Positions 53,439-62,230 of a stretch of 64,000 nt of DNA are shown here, piece by piece. This DNA comes from Streptomonospora litoralis (GTDB taxonomy: Bacteria; Actinomycetota; Actinomycetes; Streptosporangiales; Streptosporangiaceae): NCBI RefSeq assembly GCF_004323735.1, contig NZ_CP036455.1, positions 5,660,193 to 5,724,192 on the forward strand. Direction: 5' to 3'. The notes beneath the pieces are model-generated. The model was not told the DNA's origin. It did not search any database and was given only the letters and a program-made list of their open reading frames with translations. Numbering within the stretch: the first letter of the stretch is position 1; every line of letters begins with the position of its first letter. The translations under genes were made by a program, and so were the position numbers.

Positions 53439-54067
53439 CTACGGTGATTGACGCGGTTCAGGAGCTCCCCGACAAGGAGCTGTTGTCCAGGCACGCTCAG
53501 GGGGACGACCAGGCTTTCGGTGAGCTGGTCAAGCGCCACCGCGAGCGCATGTGGGCTGTCGCGATCCGTGTCCTCGGCGACTCCGAGGAGGCCGCCGACG
53601 CCCTGCAGGACGCCTTCCTCTCCGCCTTCCGCGGTGCCCACCGCTTCCGGGGCGAGGCCCAGGTCAGCACATGGCTGCACCGCATCGTCGTCAACGCCTG
53701 CCACGACCGCATGCGCCGCAGGATGGTGCGCCCCGCCGTCCCCACCGACGACGCCACCCTCGACGTCATCTCCAACGAGCGGACCAAGGCGAGCACGCCC
53801 GACCCCACGGGCGGCAGCGATTCGGCGATGGACGTCCACGCCGCGCTGGGCAGGCTGCCCGAGGAGCAGCGCCTGGCACTGGTCCTCGTCGACATGATCG
53901 GCTACCGCGTCGACGAGGCGGCCGAGATCCTCGAAGTCGCCCCCGGAACGGTGAAAAGCCGGTGCGCACGCGGCCGCGCGAGACTTCTGCCATATCTCAC
54001 GCATCTGCGGAACCCTGAGCACGCGCGAGACGTCACATCCCCGAGAGGAGGTGACAGGGCATCGTGA
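53435..54067 (+). CDS. sigM: ECF RNA polymerase sigma factor SigM
   Basis: 210 aa. Sigma region 2 (HAQGDDQAFGELVKRHRERM; DSEEAADALQDAFLSAFRGA; FRGEAQVSTWLHRIVVNACH) and region 4 (LPEEQRLALVLVDMIGYRVD; AAEILEVAPGTVKSRCARGR) are intact. GTG start overlaps the pseudokinase stop by four bases (GTGA), and its own stop overlaps the anti-sigma start. Position and partner match actinobacterial SigM. Confidence 0.92.
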   Translation: MTTVIDAVQELPDKELLSRHAQGDDQAFGELVKRHRERMWAVAIRVLGDSEEAADALQDAFLSAFRGAHRFRGEAQVSTWLHRIVVNACHDRMRRRMVRPAVPTDDATLDVISNERTKASTPDPTGGSDSAMDVHAALGRLPEEQRLALVLVDMIGYRVDEAAEILEVAPGTVKSRCARGRARLLPYLTHLRNPEHARDVTSPRGGDRAS

Positions 54068-54999
54068 CGTCTCATGTGGACGCGGAGACTCTCGCCTTGT
54101 CGGCCGAAGGGCTGCTGGAGGACACCGAGGAGAGCACCGTCCAGCGGCACGTGGCCGATTGCGCGGTATGCGCCGCGCAGCGGTCCGAGCTGGCCGAAGT
54201 AACGCGGGTCTTGGCAGAGGTGCCCGCAACACCTCTACCCGACGACGTGGCGGCCCGCCTCGACGACGCTTTGCGGGCCGAGGCCGACACCCGGCGCAAC
54301 GGCGGCGGACCCCCCGAGCCGGAAAGCTCGACCGGCGGCGGGGCCGCCGCGGGCGGAGGCGGATCGGCTGCCGGCGACGGTGCCGGTGTCGTCCCCCTCC
54401 ACCGCAGGTTCGGCTCCTCCCACCGGTGGATCAACTACCTGGCGGTCGCGGCGGCCGCCGTCGTGGTGGTAGGAGGCGGTTCCGCCGTCGTGCGCAACCT
54501 GGCCACCGGCGAGACGGCCGGGGCACCGCTGGCAGGACCCGGCGGAGGCGTCGCAGAATCCTCCACGCACGGCGAATCCGCACTCAGCTACCACCCGCTC
54601 GTCGTCAGGAGCGGGACGGTCTACTCCGAGGATCGGCTGAGCGAACAGGCGGCGGCCGTGCTCGACCGGAGCGACACGACGGCCCCGCAAGGCGCTCAGG
54701 GCGACGCTGAGGGATCGGGAGCGGGCGACCGACCCCAGACCTCGGAGGTCTCCTCCGAGGTCTCCTCGTGCGTCCAGAAGCTCGCCGGTGAGTCCCGCGT
54801 GCGTCCCGTACTGATCGACTTCGCCGAGTTCTCCTCCGGCGCCGAGACGAGTGGTGCCTGGGTCATGTACTACGGCTCCGAGCCGGGCAGCGAGGCCCAC
54901 GGCTCCTACGACGTGAAGGTCGTCGCGCCGGAGTGCGGCGCGGAGGGCACGGCAGCCGACCAGACCGTCCTTGCGCGGGCGACCGTTCCCGCGCCCTGA
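54064..54999 (+). CDS. Membrane anti-sigma factor with zinc-binding motif
   Basis: 311 aa. The N-terminal ZAS-type motif HVADCAVC with the upstream helix is followed by a Gly/Ala-rich stretch, one TM helix (YLAVAAAAVVVVGGGSAVV) and a secreted domain with two distant cysteines (SSCVQKLAGE; VVAPECGAEG) that may form a disulfide. Start overlaps sigM (GTGA). It should hold SigM at the membrane. HxxxCxxC motifs of this kind can be redox-sensitive, fitting the adjacent thioredoxin genes. Confidence 0.85.
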   Translation: MTSHVDAETLALSAEGLLEDTEESTVQRHVADCAVCAAQRSELAEVTRVLAEVPATPLPDDVAARLDDALRAEADTRRNGGGPPEPESSTGGGAAAGGGGSAAGDGAGVVPLHRRFGSSHRWINYLAVAAAAVVVVGGGSAVVRNLATGETAGAPLAGPGGGVAESSTHGESALSYHPLVVRSGTVYSEDRLSEQAAAVLDRSDTTAPQGAQGDAEGSGAGDRPQTSEVSSEVSSCVQKLAGESRVRPVLIDFAEFSSGAETSGAWVMYYGSEPGSEAHGSYDVKVVAPECGAEGTAADQTVLARATVPAP

Positions 55000-55021
55000 C
55001 GCCGCCCCGTACTCGAACCTC

Positions 55022-55057
55022 CGGCCCCCGCCGCGCTGACGCCGGCGGGGGCCGTTT
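55022..55057 (+). terminator. Intrinsic terminator after the sigM operon
   Basis: A perfect 12-bp stem (CGGCCCCCGCCG / CGGCGGGGGCCG) with a nine-base loop followed by TTTC, 22 bases after the anti-sigma stop. Confidence 0.8.
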
Positions 55058-55184
55058 CGCGTGCGACGGAGTATCGCCGGCGAACGGGGAGCAGCCGCTA
55101 ACGACGGCGACCATCGTCCGGGGCCTGGCGTTCCAGGGCGACTCGCCGCCGAAACGCCAGGTCGACATGTCCCCCGGCACCGTC

Positions 55185-55212
55185 GGGAATCAGCCGGGCC
55201 TACCATCTGTTG
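55185..55212 (+). promoter_or_regulatory. Sigma-R/sigma-M-type ECF promoter of trxBA
   Basis: GGGAAT (55185-55190), 18 bp, GTTG (55209-55212), about 70 bp before the trxB start. This matches the thiol-stress sigma-R consensus known from Streptomyces (GGGAAT-N18/19-GTT), whose targets include trxBA. The neighbouring sigM could also use it. Confidence 0.7.
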
Positions 55213-55281
55213 GGAGAAGCGACTTTCCCCGCGGGCAGCCGCCATCGCCCTGCCCGCCGAGCCGACCGGAGGGCGACGATC

Positions 55282-56214
55282 GTGAGCGACGTCCGCAACG
55301 TAATCATCATCGGATCGGGCCCCGCGGGCTACACCGCGGCCGTCTACGCCGCCCGCGCGGAACTCCGTCCCCTGGTATTCGAGGGCGCGATCACCGCGGG
55401 CGGTGCGCTGATGAACACCACCGACGTCGAGAACTACCCGGGGTTCCCCGACGCCATCATGGGTCCTGACCTGATGGACAACATGCGCAAGCAGGCCGAG
55501 CGCTTCGGCGCCGAACTGGTGGCCGACGACGTCACCGAGGTCGACCTGGAGGCGACCCCGAAGGTCGTCAAGGTCGGCGACGAGGTCCACCACGCCAACA
55601 CGGTGATCATCGCGACCGGCTCGGGCTACCGCGAGCTGGGCGTGCCGGGCGAGACGGAGTTCTCCGGGCGCGGCACCTCCTGGTGCGCCACCTGCGACGG
55701 CTTCTTCTTCCGCGACCAGGACATCGCCGTGGTCGGCGGCGGTGACACCGCCATGGAAGAGGCGACCTTCCTCACGCGCTTCGCCCGCTCGGTCACGATC
55801 ATCCACCGCCGCGGCGAACTCCGCGCGAGCAAGATCATGCAGGAGCGGGCCTTCGACAACGAGAAGATCGGTTTCCTGTGGAACACCGAGGTGACCGAGG
55901 TCGTCGGCGAGTCCAAGGTGACCGGGCTGCAGCTGCGCAACACGGTCACCGGCGAGGAGAGCAAGCTCGACGTCACCGGTCTGTTCGTCGCGATCGGACA
56001 CGACCCGCGCGTGGAGCTCTTCCAGGGCCAGCTCGACTTCGACTCCGAGGGCTACCTCGCCGTCGACTTCCCCAGCACCCGGACCAACATCCCCGGTGTC
56101 TTCGCCTCGGGCGACGTCGTCGACCACAACTACCGCCAGGCGGTCACCGCCGCCGGCACCGGGTGCGCCGCCGCGCTGGACGCCGAGCGCTACCTGGCCG
56201 ACCTGGGCAAGTAG
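55282..56214 (+). CDS. trxB: Thioredoxin reductase
   Basis: 310 aa. FAD site [20 protein letters not shown], redox-active WCATCDG (CxxC), NADPH site [18 protein letters not shown], and C-terminal [20 protein letters not shown]. Reduces thioredoxin with NADPH. GTG 55282 is the start (GGAGGG upstream); an upstream in-frame ATG at 55210 falls inside the promoter and is rejected. Confidence 0.96.
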   Translation: MSDVRNVIIIGSGPAGYTAAVYAARAELRPLVFEGAITAGGALMNTTDVENYPGFPDAIMGPDLMDNMRKQAERFGAELVADDVTEVDLEATPKVVKVGDEVHHANTVIIATGSGYRELGVPGETEFSGRGTSWCATCDGFFFRDQDIAVVGGGDTAMEEATFLTRFARSVTIIHRRGELRASKIMQERAFDNEKIGFLWNTEVTEVVGESKVTGLQLRNTVTGEESKLDVTGLFVAIGHDPRVELFQGQLDFDSEGYLAVDFPSTRTNIPGVFASGDVVDHNYRQAVTAAGTGCAAALDAERYLADLGK

Positions 56215-56290
56215 CGCCGCCCGCCCGCGCGCACCGGCTTCCACGACCCACGCCACCGATGAGACCCATGCGACCTAGGAGGAGTTCACC

Positions 56291-56617
56291 ATGGCCGACC
56301 TGAAGAACGTGACCGACAACAGCTTCGAGACCGACGTGCTGAAGAGCGATAAGCCGGTGCTGGTCGACTTCTGGGCGGAATGGTGCGGTCCCTGCCGCCA
56401 GGTCGCTCCGATCCTGGAGGAGATCGCCGCCGAGCACGGCGACAAGCTGGAGATCGTCAAGCTCAACACCGACGAGAACCCGGAGACCTCACGCGAGGCG
56501 GGCGTCATGTCGATTCCGATGATGAACGTCTACCGGAACGGCGAGGTCGTGAAGCAGATCCGCGGCGCCAAGCCCAAGCGCAAGCTGCTCCAGGACCTCG
56601 AAGAGTTCATCGGCTGA
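56291..56617 (+). CDS. trxA: Thioredoxin
   Basis: 108 aa. Active site FWAEWCGPCRQVAPILEEIA, then KLNTDENPETSREAGVMSIP with the conserved cis-proline. AGGAGG precedes the ATG. Forms the trxBA operon with the upstream reductase. Confidence 0.97.
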   Translation: MADLKNVTDNSFETDVLKSDKPVLVDFWAEWCGPCRQVAPILEEIAAEHGDKLEIVKLNTDENPETSREAGVMSIPMMNVYRNGEVVKQIRGAKPKRKLLQDLEEFIG

Positions 56618-56659
56618 GTTCCCGCGGCGGCGCCGGCGACCGGTCGGCGTCCGCGCCGG

Positions 56660-56673
56660 GTTTCACGTGAAAC
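56660..56673. promoter_or_regulatory. parS site
   Basis: GTTTCACGTGAAAC, a perfect core of the ParB-binding centromere site, 43 bp after trxA and within 4 kb of parAB. Confidence 0.85.
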
Positions 56674-56705
56674 CGCATGCGCCGGTGCCGCGCCGACGGA
56701 TCGGT

Positions 56706-56762
56706 CCGACACACGAAAGCGGCCCCGAGAGACGGTATCTCGGGGCCGCTTTCGTGTGTCGG
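56706..56762. terminator. Very strong bidirectional terminator (25-bp stem)
   Basis: A perfect 25-bp stem (56706-56730 with 56738-56762; arm begins CCGACACACGAAAGCGGCCC) with a seven-base loop, between the convergent trxA and PGRP genes. Confidence 0.9.
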
Positions 56763-56801
56763 GCGCTGCTCCTGCGCGCCGGGGCGCGCGGGCGGTCGCG
56801 G

Positions 56802-57476
56802 TCAGAGCGAATCGCGCAGAGGCTCGAAACCGGCGGCGAAGGCCTCGCCCGGACAGGAGGTGTCCCCGGGCCAGTCGCGGTGCATCGCCACCCCGCGCAC
56901 CCGGGCGGTGGCACCGGTGACCGGGTTGGCGTAGGCGACGGTTTCCCGCGGATCGACGCCCGCCAGCGAGCAGAGCGTCCTCAGCACCTCGACCAGCCGC
57001 TTGCGTGCCGGATCGCTCGGGCCGGACTCGGTGAAGTCGCCGAGCAGGCAGACACCGATATTGCCGGCGTTGTGTCCGCCGACGTGCCCGGCCGTTACGC
57101 ACCGGGCGCCCTCGGGGCCGGGGGTGATGCCGAAGGCCGACGGCTCTCCCCCGGCGAAGCGCCCCTCGTAGACGGTGCCCGCCGGATCGATGACCAAGTG
57201 GTAGCCGATGTCGCCCCAGCCGTTCTCCACGGCGTGCAGGCGGTAGACGGAGCGCATGCTCTCCGCCGGGTCGGGGGCGACCGCCAATGCCGTGTGGTGC
57301 ACCGTGACCGTCTGCACCGGATGGTGGTCCCGCGGCCACCGCTCCGTTCCCGCCGGGTCGAAGCGCAACCGCTCATCCGCGGCCCACCCGGCCCGGCGCA
57401 CATAGTCGAAGCCCACCGCGCCTGCCGCGCGGCCGCGGTCACCCGCGGCCAGCGTCCCCCGTGTCGCAGTGCTCAT
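56802..57476 (-). CDS. PGRP-type N-acetylmuramoyl-L-alanine amidase, no signal peptide
   Basis: 224 aa. The amidase_2/PGRP fold is clear: QTVTVHHTALAVAPDPAESM, GWGDIGYHLVIDPAGTVYEG, GHNAGNIGVCLLGDF, GVAMHRDWPGDTSCPGEAF. Histidines, tyrosine and the C-terminal cysteine for zinc coordination are present. No N-terminal hydrophobic segment, so export would need another route or the protein acts inside (for example on recycled muropeptides). It follows the parAB genes on the same strand. Confidence 0.85.
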   Translation of the reverse strand: MSTATRGTLAAGDRGRAAGAVGFDYVRRAGWAADERLRFDPAGTERWPRDHHPVQTVTVHHTALAVAPDPAESMRSVYRLHAVENGWGDIGYHLVIDPAGTVYEGRFAGGEPSAFGITPGPEGARCVTAGHVGGHNAGNIGVCLLGDFTESGPSDPARKRLVEVLRTLCSLAGVDPRETVAYANPVTGATARVRGVAMHRDWPGDTSCPGEAFAAGFEPLRDSL

Positions 57477-57514
57477 CAGATCCCTACGCCTCCTGCGGAT
57501 GCCATAGGTGTTCG

Positions 57515-57574
57515 TGTTTCACATGAAACGGGGGTGCGGACCGCGCGGTCCGCACCCCCGTTTCATGTGAAACA
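57515..57574. terminator. 60-bp perfect palindrome with parS-like ends
   Basis: 57515-57544 and 57545-57574 are exact reverse complements. The outer 16 bases of each arm (TGTTTCACATGAAACG and its mirror) differ from parS at one core position (CACATG instead of CACGTG), the inner part is GC-only (centre CCGCGCGG). It lies between the parB stop and the PGRP start, both leftward. See findings. Confidence 0.85.
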
Positions 57575-57686
57575 TTCCGCCACTCGTCGGCCGCCGGCCG
57601 TGGAGTGGCGCCGCGTCGTTCGGCGCCGGAGAAAGCGCTTGGCCGACGTGTCGACAAAACGGCGAGTCTCCACTCGGGAGAGAACG

Positions 57687-58628
57687 CTACTCTTCGGTGG
57701 CCGAGTTCGGTGCCATCGCGGCGATGATGCGCTCCAGATCCTCACGCGTGGCGAACTCGACCACGATCTTTCCCTTGTTGCGCCCCTGGTTGATCTTCAC
57801 CCGGGTGTCGAAGGCGTCGGAGAGGCGTCGCGACCACTCCTCCATCTCCGGGTTGGGAGCGCTGCGCGCCGGTGCGCGACGCGGTGACGACCGTTTCTCG
57901 TCGGTCTCGCCGAGGGTGATGATCTCTTCCAGCGCCCGGACGGACAGCCCTTCCTCCACGATCCGGCGCGCGAGGCGGTCCTGAGTCTCCGACTCCTCGA
58001 CGGACAGCAGCGCGCGGGCGTGCCCGGCGCTCAGCACCCCGGCAGCAACGCGGCGCTGCACCGACGGAGACAGGTTGAGCAGGCGCAGCGTATTCGTGAT
58101 GTGCGGGCGTGAGCGGCCGATCCGCTTGGCGAGTTCGTCGTGGGTGGCGCCGAAGTCGTCCAGCAGCTGCTGGTAGGCGGCGGCCTCCTCCAGCGGGTTG
58201 AGCTGCTGCCGGTGCAGGTTCTCCAGTAGCGCGTCGCGGAGCAGTTCGTCGTCGGTCGTCTCGCGGACGATGGCCGGAATGGTCTCCAGGCCGACTTCCT
58301 TGCTGGCCCGCCACCGGCGCTCGCCCATGATGAGCTCGTAGCGCCCGCCTTCGAGTTTGCGGACGACGATGGGCTGCAGGAGCCCGACCTCGGCGATGGA
58401 TGCGCGCAGCTCCTCCAGGGCCTCTTCGTCGAAGTGCTGGCGGGGCTGCCTCGGGTTGGGGGTGACCGCACCGACCTCGATCTCCTCAAGGTAGGCGCCC
58501 CCGATGGCCTGAGCCTCGGCCGGCTGCTCCGCGCCCACGTCGGGCGGAGCGTCCAGGCTCGCTGACTCGGGCGCTTGGGGTATCAACGCGCCAAGGCCCT
58601 TGCCCAGACCGCGCCGCTGCTGGCTCAC
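57687..58628 (-). CDS. parB: Chromosome partitioning protein ParB
   Basis: 313 aa. Start [15 protein letters not shown]-binding/clamp region [56 protein letters not shown] for parS ([33 protein letters not shown]); C-terminal dimerisation domain [23 protein letters not shown] start with GGGAG upstream. Nineteen bases after parA. Confidence 0.96.
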   Translation of the reverse strand: MSQQRRGLGKGLGALIPQAPESASLDAPPDVGAEQPAEAQAIGGAYLEEIEVGAVTPNPRQPRQHFDEEALEELRASIAEVGLLQPIVVRKLEGGRYELIMGERRWRASKEVGLETIPAIVRETTDDELLRDALLENLHRQQLNPLEEAAAYQQLLDDFGATHDELAKRIGRSRPHITNTLRLLNLSPSVQRRVAAGVLSAGHARALLSVEESETQDRLARRIVEEGLSVRALEEIITLGETDEKRSSPRRAPARSAPNPEMEEWSRRLSDAFDTRVKINQGRNKGKIVVEFATREDLERIIAAMAPNSATEE

Positions 58629-58647
58629 CGACGTCTCCCTTCACGTC

Positions 58648-59586
58648 TCATGATCGGTTTCCGGCGCCCATCTTCGCCCGGTGAGCGATCTCGCGCGCCG
58701 CCTCCATATAGGAGACCGCACCGGTGGAGCCCGGATCGTAGGTCATCACGGACTGCCCGTAGCTCGGCGCTTCCGATACACGGACGCTCCGGGGCACCAA
58801 TGTCTTGAGTACCAGATCGCCGAAGTGTCCGCGTACTTCATCCGCAACCTGGGATGCCAGCCTCGTCCGCCCGTCGTACATGGTGAGCAGGATCGTGGAG
58901 ATCTCCATCGCGGGATTCAGGTGCGACTTCACCAGCTCCACGTTGCGAAGCAGCTGCCCGAGACCTTCCAGTGCGTAGTACTCGCACTGGATGGGGATGA
59001 GCACCTCCTCGCACGCCACCATCGCGTTGACCGTCAACAGCCCGAGGGAGGGCGGGCAGTCGATCAAGATGTAGTCCAGTTCGCTGCTGTCGTACGCGGA
59101 GAACGCCCGCTTAAGCCGCGACTCGCGCGCGACGAGCGAGACCAATTCGATCTCGGCGCCGGCGAGGTCGATGGTGGCGGGGACGCACCAGAGGTTGTCG
59201 ATATCGGGGACCGCATGGGCCAGATCGCGGATCTCCTCGTCCTCGACGAGGCAGTGGTAGATGGAACGCGAGTCGGCGTCGCGCTCCATCCCCAACGCCG
59301 TCGAGGCGTTCCCCTGCGGGTCGAGGTCGACGACGAGAACGCGGTTGCCGTGCATGGCCAGAGACGCCGCGAGGTTGACGGTGCTCGTCGTCTTGCCGAC
59401 TCCGCCCTTCTGGTTCGCCACACTGATCACGCGACACTTGCCGGGACGCGGCCACGAAGTGTCACCCTGCCCCCGGACCGACATGGCCGCGCGGGCGGCA
59501 CGGGCGATGGGCGTATCGAATTCCACCTCGGCGTCCGGTGCGGAGATCACGTCCACATCCGTTTCACGTGAAACCTCGGCAGTCAT
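58648..59586 (-). CDS. parA: Chromosome partitioning ATPase ParA
   Basis: 312 aa. Deviant Walker A ANQKGGVGKTTSTVNLAASL, then VLVVDLDPQGNASTALGMER, ILIDCPPSLGLLTVNAMVAC and VADEVRGHFGDLVLKTLVPR. ATG 59586 is chosen because GGGAGG lies eight bases upstream; the longer frame to 59664 would run through a second parS site. One parS site lies inside the coding region and is read as VSRET (residues 5-9). Confidence 0.95.
   Translation of the reverse strand: MTAEVSRETDVDVISAPDAEVEFDTPIARAARAAMSVRGQGDTSWPRPGKCRVISVANQKGGVGKTTSTVNLAASLAMHGNRVLVVDLDPQGNASTALGMERDADSRSIYHCLVEDEEIRDLAHAVPDIDNLWCVPATIDLAGAEIELVSLVARESRLKRAFSAYDSSELDYILIDCPPSLGLLTVNAMVACEEVLIPIQCEYYALEGLGQLLRNVELVKSHLNPAMEISTILLTMYDGRTRLASQVADEVRGHFGDLVLKTLVPRSVRVSEAPSYGQSVMTYDPGSTGAVSYMEAAREIAHRAKMGAGNRS
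59561..59574. promoter_or_regulatory. parS site inside parA
   Basis: Perfect GTTTCACGTGAAAC within the first codons of parA, translated as VSRET. Confidence 0.88.
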
Positions 59587-59608
59587 GGCATGGTCCTCCC
59601 AGTACGGA

Positions 59609-59622
59609 GTTTCACGTGAAAC
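59609..59622. promoter_or_regulatory. parS site just upstream of parA
   Basis: Perfect GTTTCACGTGAAAC, 48 bp from the intragenic copy and 23 bases before the parA start, so ParB binding could repress its own operon. Confidence 0.88.
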
Positions 59623-59660
59623 ATATGCGCCGTCGGACTGGTTCTGGGGCACGAATGACT

Positions 59661-60380
59661 TCACCTCTTCCGTCCGCGCTTCTTCCTGGATCCACCTGAA
59701 GGGCGTCGCGGCTTGGACGCGCCGGAATGATCGCTCTCAGATGTGACCGTCACGCGAACAACCGTGGTAGCGGGTTCGACTTTACCGCGCCCGACCCGAA
59801 TCACATCAGCAACGCAGGGGCGTTGTGCCGACAAATCCCCGCGCGCCTCCGCGAGTTCACTCTCCGCCTGCTCGCCCTTCAGCGCCAGGAGACTGCCGCC
59901 CTTGCGCAGCAGGGGCAGCGCCCACGCGGCCAACCGCGGTAGCGGGGCGACCGCGCGGGCGGTGACGATGTCGGCTCGCAGGTGCGCGTGGACTTCCTCG
60001 GCACGACCGCGGCGCACTTCGACGTTGGGCAGACCGAGATCCTCGATGCACTCCCGCAGGAAGACCGTCCGACGCAGCAGCGGCTCCAGCAGAGTGACCG
60101 ATAGATCCGGACGCAGAATACCCAGAACCACGCCGGGAAGTCCGGCGCCAGAGCCGATATCGACGACCTGCGCCCCCTCGGGCACGAGTTCCTCGATCAC
60201 GGCGCAGTTCATCAGATGCCGCTCCCACAGCCGGGGCACCTCGCGTGGACCGATGAGGCCGCGCTCCACTCCGGCGTCGGCGAGCAGATCCGCGTACCGC
60301 CCCACGAGCGGTAGCGCGTCTCCGAAGACATGCTGGGCCTGTTCGGGCGGTGCCACCTTCCCCTCAGCACCCGAGGCCAT
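59661..60380 (-). CDS. rsmG: 16S rRNA (guanine-527-N7)-methyltransferase
   Basis: 239 aa. SAM-binding motif VVDIGSGAGLPGVVLGILRP, RRTVFLRECIEDLGLPNVEV, ADIVTARAVAPLPRLAAWAL and GGSLLALKGEQAESEL are the GidB/RsmG signature; VPRLWERHLMNC precedes. The C-terminal tail of about 20 residues is Lys/Arg/Gly-rich. AAGGTGG lies before the ATG. Loss of this enzyme classically gives low-level streptomycin resistance. Confidence 0.95.
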   Translation of the reverse strand: MASGAEGKVAPPEQAQHVFGDALPLVGRYADLLADAGVERGLIGPREVPRLWERHLMNCAVIEELVPEGAQVVDIGSGAGLPGVVLGILRPDLSVTLLEPLLRRTVFLRECIEDLGLPNVEVRRGRAEEVHAHLRADIVTARAVAPLPRLAAWALPLLRKGGSLLALKGEQAESELAEARGDLSAQRPCVADVIRVGRGKVEPATTVVRVTVTSESDHSGASKPRRPSGGSRKKRGRKR

Positions 60381-60514
60381 CAGTCACCACCTTGTCCCTT
60401 TCAGACCGGTCGGCGATGAATCGACAGGTCGACATGGAGAGAAATCCAGGGAAGTAGATACAGAAGCGCCCCCCACGATCCTATGCGTGAGGGGCGCCTG
60501 CGCCGGACATGGAT

Positions 60515-60528
60515 GTTTCACGTGAAAC
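60515..60528. promoter_or_regulatory. parS site upstream of rsmG
   Basis: Perfect GTTTCACGTGAAAC in the 226-bp gap between the jag stop and rsmG start. The rest of this gap shows a GTCGACATGG word at 60430 but no gene. Confidence 0.88.
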
Positions 60529-60606
60529 CGGAACGGTACCGGTGGAGCCGCATCCACCGGGCGGGCGTGCGCTGCCGCTGATGCGCCAAGCAGCAGTGCG
60601 GCGGCC

Positions 60607-61164
60607 TCATTCGGCCGGGTAGACCACCACGTAGCGGTTGGGCTCCTCGCCTTCGGACTCGCTGCGCAGACCCGCAGCGGCAACGGCGTCGTGCACCACC
60701 TTGCGCTCGAAGGGGGTCATCGGCGAGAGCGGCTTGACCTCACCGGACTTCTTGACGTCCTCGACCGCGTCTGCTCCCAGCCGCGAAAGCGCCTGCCGCC
60801 GGGAGTCGCGGTAGCCGCCGATGTCGAGCATCAGCCGACTGCGATTGCCGGTCGTGCGGTGGACCGCGAGCCGGGTCAGCTCCTGAAGGGCCTCCAGCAC
60901 CTCGCCGTTGTCGCCGATGAGCTCGTCGAGCGTGGCGCCCACGACGGATACCAGCGCACGGTCGCCCTCGACGTCCATGTCGATGTCGCCGTCGTAGTCG
61001 GCGATGTCCAGCAGACCCTCGATGTAGTCGGCGGCGATGTCGCCCTCGCGCTCCAGGGCCGCGACGTCGACCGTGCTCTCCTCGGTCTGGCTTTCGGCCG
61101 CCGGCGCCTCCGCCACGGCGACGCTCCCGCGCTCGTCCGCCCCGTCCTCGTTGCCGTTGCTCAC
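60607..61164 (-). CDS. jag: R3H-domain RNA-binding protein Jag/KhpB
   Basis: 185 aa. An acidic N-terminus (about 50 residues), a KH-like domain (ALVSVVGATLDELIGDNGEV; LEALQELTRLAVHRTTGNRS; RLMLDIGGYRDSRRQALSRL) and a C-terminal R3H domain (PMTPFERKVVHDAVAAAGLR). Conserved between yidC and rsmG. GTG start. RNA-binding partner protein in envelope and division control in other bacteria. Confidence 0.92.
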   Translation of the reverse strand: MSNGNEDGADERGSVAVAEAPAAESQTEESTVDVAALEREGDIAADYIEGLLDIADYDGDIDMDVEGDRALVSVVGATLDELIGDNGEVLEALQELTRLAVHRTTGNRSRLMLDIGGYRDSRRQALSRLGADAVEDVKKSGEVKPLSPMTPFERKVVHDAVAAAGLRSESEGEEPNRYVVVYPAE

Positions 61165-61257
61165 AGCGAACTGTCTCCTAACGTCTGAGCGGGAACCGCA
61201 AGGCGCGCCTCCAGGGCGTGGTACTGCCTGCGCGATCTTCCGGTTCTCCCGATGGCC

Positions 61258-62202
61258 CTACTTGCGCGGGTTGCCGCCGGTGCGCTTGGCCCGCGACTGC
61301 TTCTTCGGCTGCCTACGCTCGATCTTAGGCTCTTCGACCGGTTCTGGCGCGCTCTCTTTGCGCTTGCCGAGCAACCCCTTGGCGGATCCGTTCGGCGAGG
61401 CGGTCTTCGCGGCGTCCGCGGCGCTCTCTTCGCCGTCCTTGACCGGCTTGCGGTAGAGGAAGTGCTGCTGGCCCATGGTCCACAGGTTCGAGGTCACCCA
61501 GTAGATCAGCACACCGATCGGCATCCCCAGGCCGAAGAGGCCGAAGCCCGGCGCCAGGTACATCATGATCTTCTGCGACTGCGCCATGGGGTTGTCCGAC
61601 GACGCCTGCATCGGGTTGCGCTTCATGCTCTGGCGCATCGTCAGGTACGTCGTCGTGCCCATGATCACACAGGCGATGACGATGACAGCCTTGGCCATGA
61701 TGGGGTTGGCGCCGTACTGCTCCAGCTCCTGGTTACTCATGAGGAACTGAGCCGCCAGCGGGGCGTGGAAGATAGCGGCGTTCTGGGCGCTCTCCACCAG
61801 CTCGGGGGTGAACCCGTATGCGGCCGTGCCCTGGGCGACGTTGCGCAGCACGTTGAACAGCGCGAAGAAGACCGGCATCTGCAGCAGCAGCGGGAGGCAG
61901 CCCATCAGGGGGTTGGTGCCGCTCTCCTGGTAGAGCTTCATCTGCTCCTGCTGGAGGCGCTGCTTGTCGTTCTTGTAGCGCTCCCGCACCTTCATCAGCT
62001 GCGGCTGCATATCCTGCATCTTCCGCTGCGTCTGCATCTGCTTGACGAACAGCGGAACCATGATGAGCCGCATCAGGACCGTCAGCGTGACGATGGACAG
62101 GCCCCACGCCCAGCCGCTATCGGGGTTGAGCCCGACGGTCGTCAGGGCGGAGTGGATCTCGATCAGCACCCAGCCGACGATGTTGTAAAGCCAGTCCAGC
62201 AC
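61258..62202 (-). CDS. yidC: Membrane protein insertase YidC
   Basis: 314 aa, Gram-positive short form. Five TM helices: WLYNIVGWVLIEIHSALTTV near the start, LMVPLFVKQMQTQRKMQDMQ, GCLPLLLQMPVFFALFNVLR, and GLFGLGMPIGVLIYWVTSNL near the end; basic C-terminal tail. Inserts proteins co- or post-translationally. A GTG start with GGGAG upstream. Confidence 0.95.
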   Translation of the reverse strand: MLDWLYNIVGWVLIEIHSALTTVGLNPDSGWAWGLSIVTLTVLMRLIMVPLFVKQMQTQRKMQDMQPQLMKVRERYKNDKQRLQQEQMKLYQESGTNPLMGCLPLLLQMPVFFALFNVLRNVAQGTAAYGFTPELVESAQNAAIFHAPLAAQFLMSNQELEQYGANPIMAKAVIVIACVIMGTTTYLTMRQSMKRNPMQASSDNPMAQSQKIMMYLAPGFGLFGLGMPIGVLIYWVTSNLWTMGQQHFLYRKPVKDGEESAADAAKTASPNGSAKGLLGKRKESAPEPVEEPKIERRQPKKQSRAKRTGGNPRK

Positions 62203-62230
62203 CGGCCAACTCCCTTTTCCTTCGGTTCAG

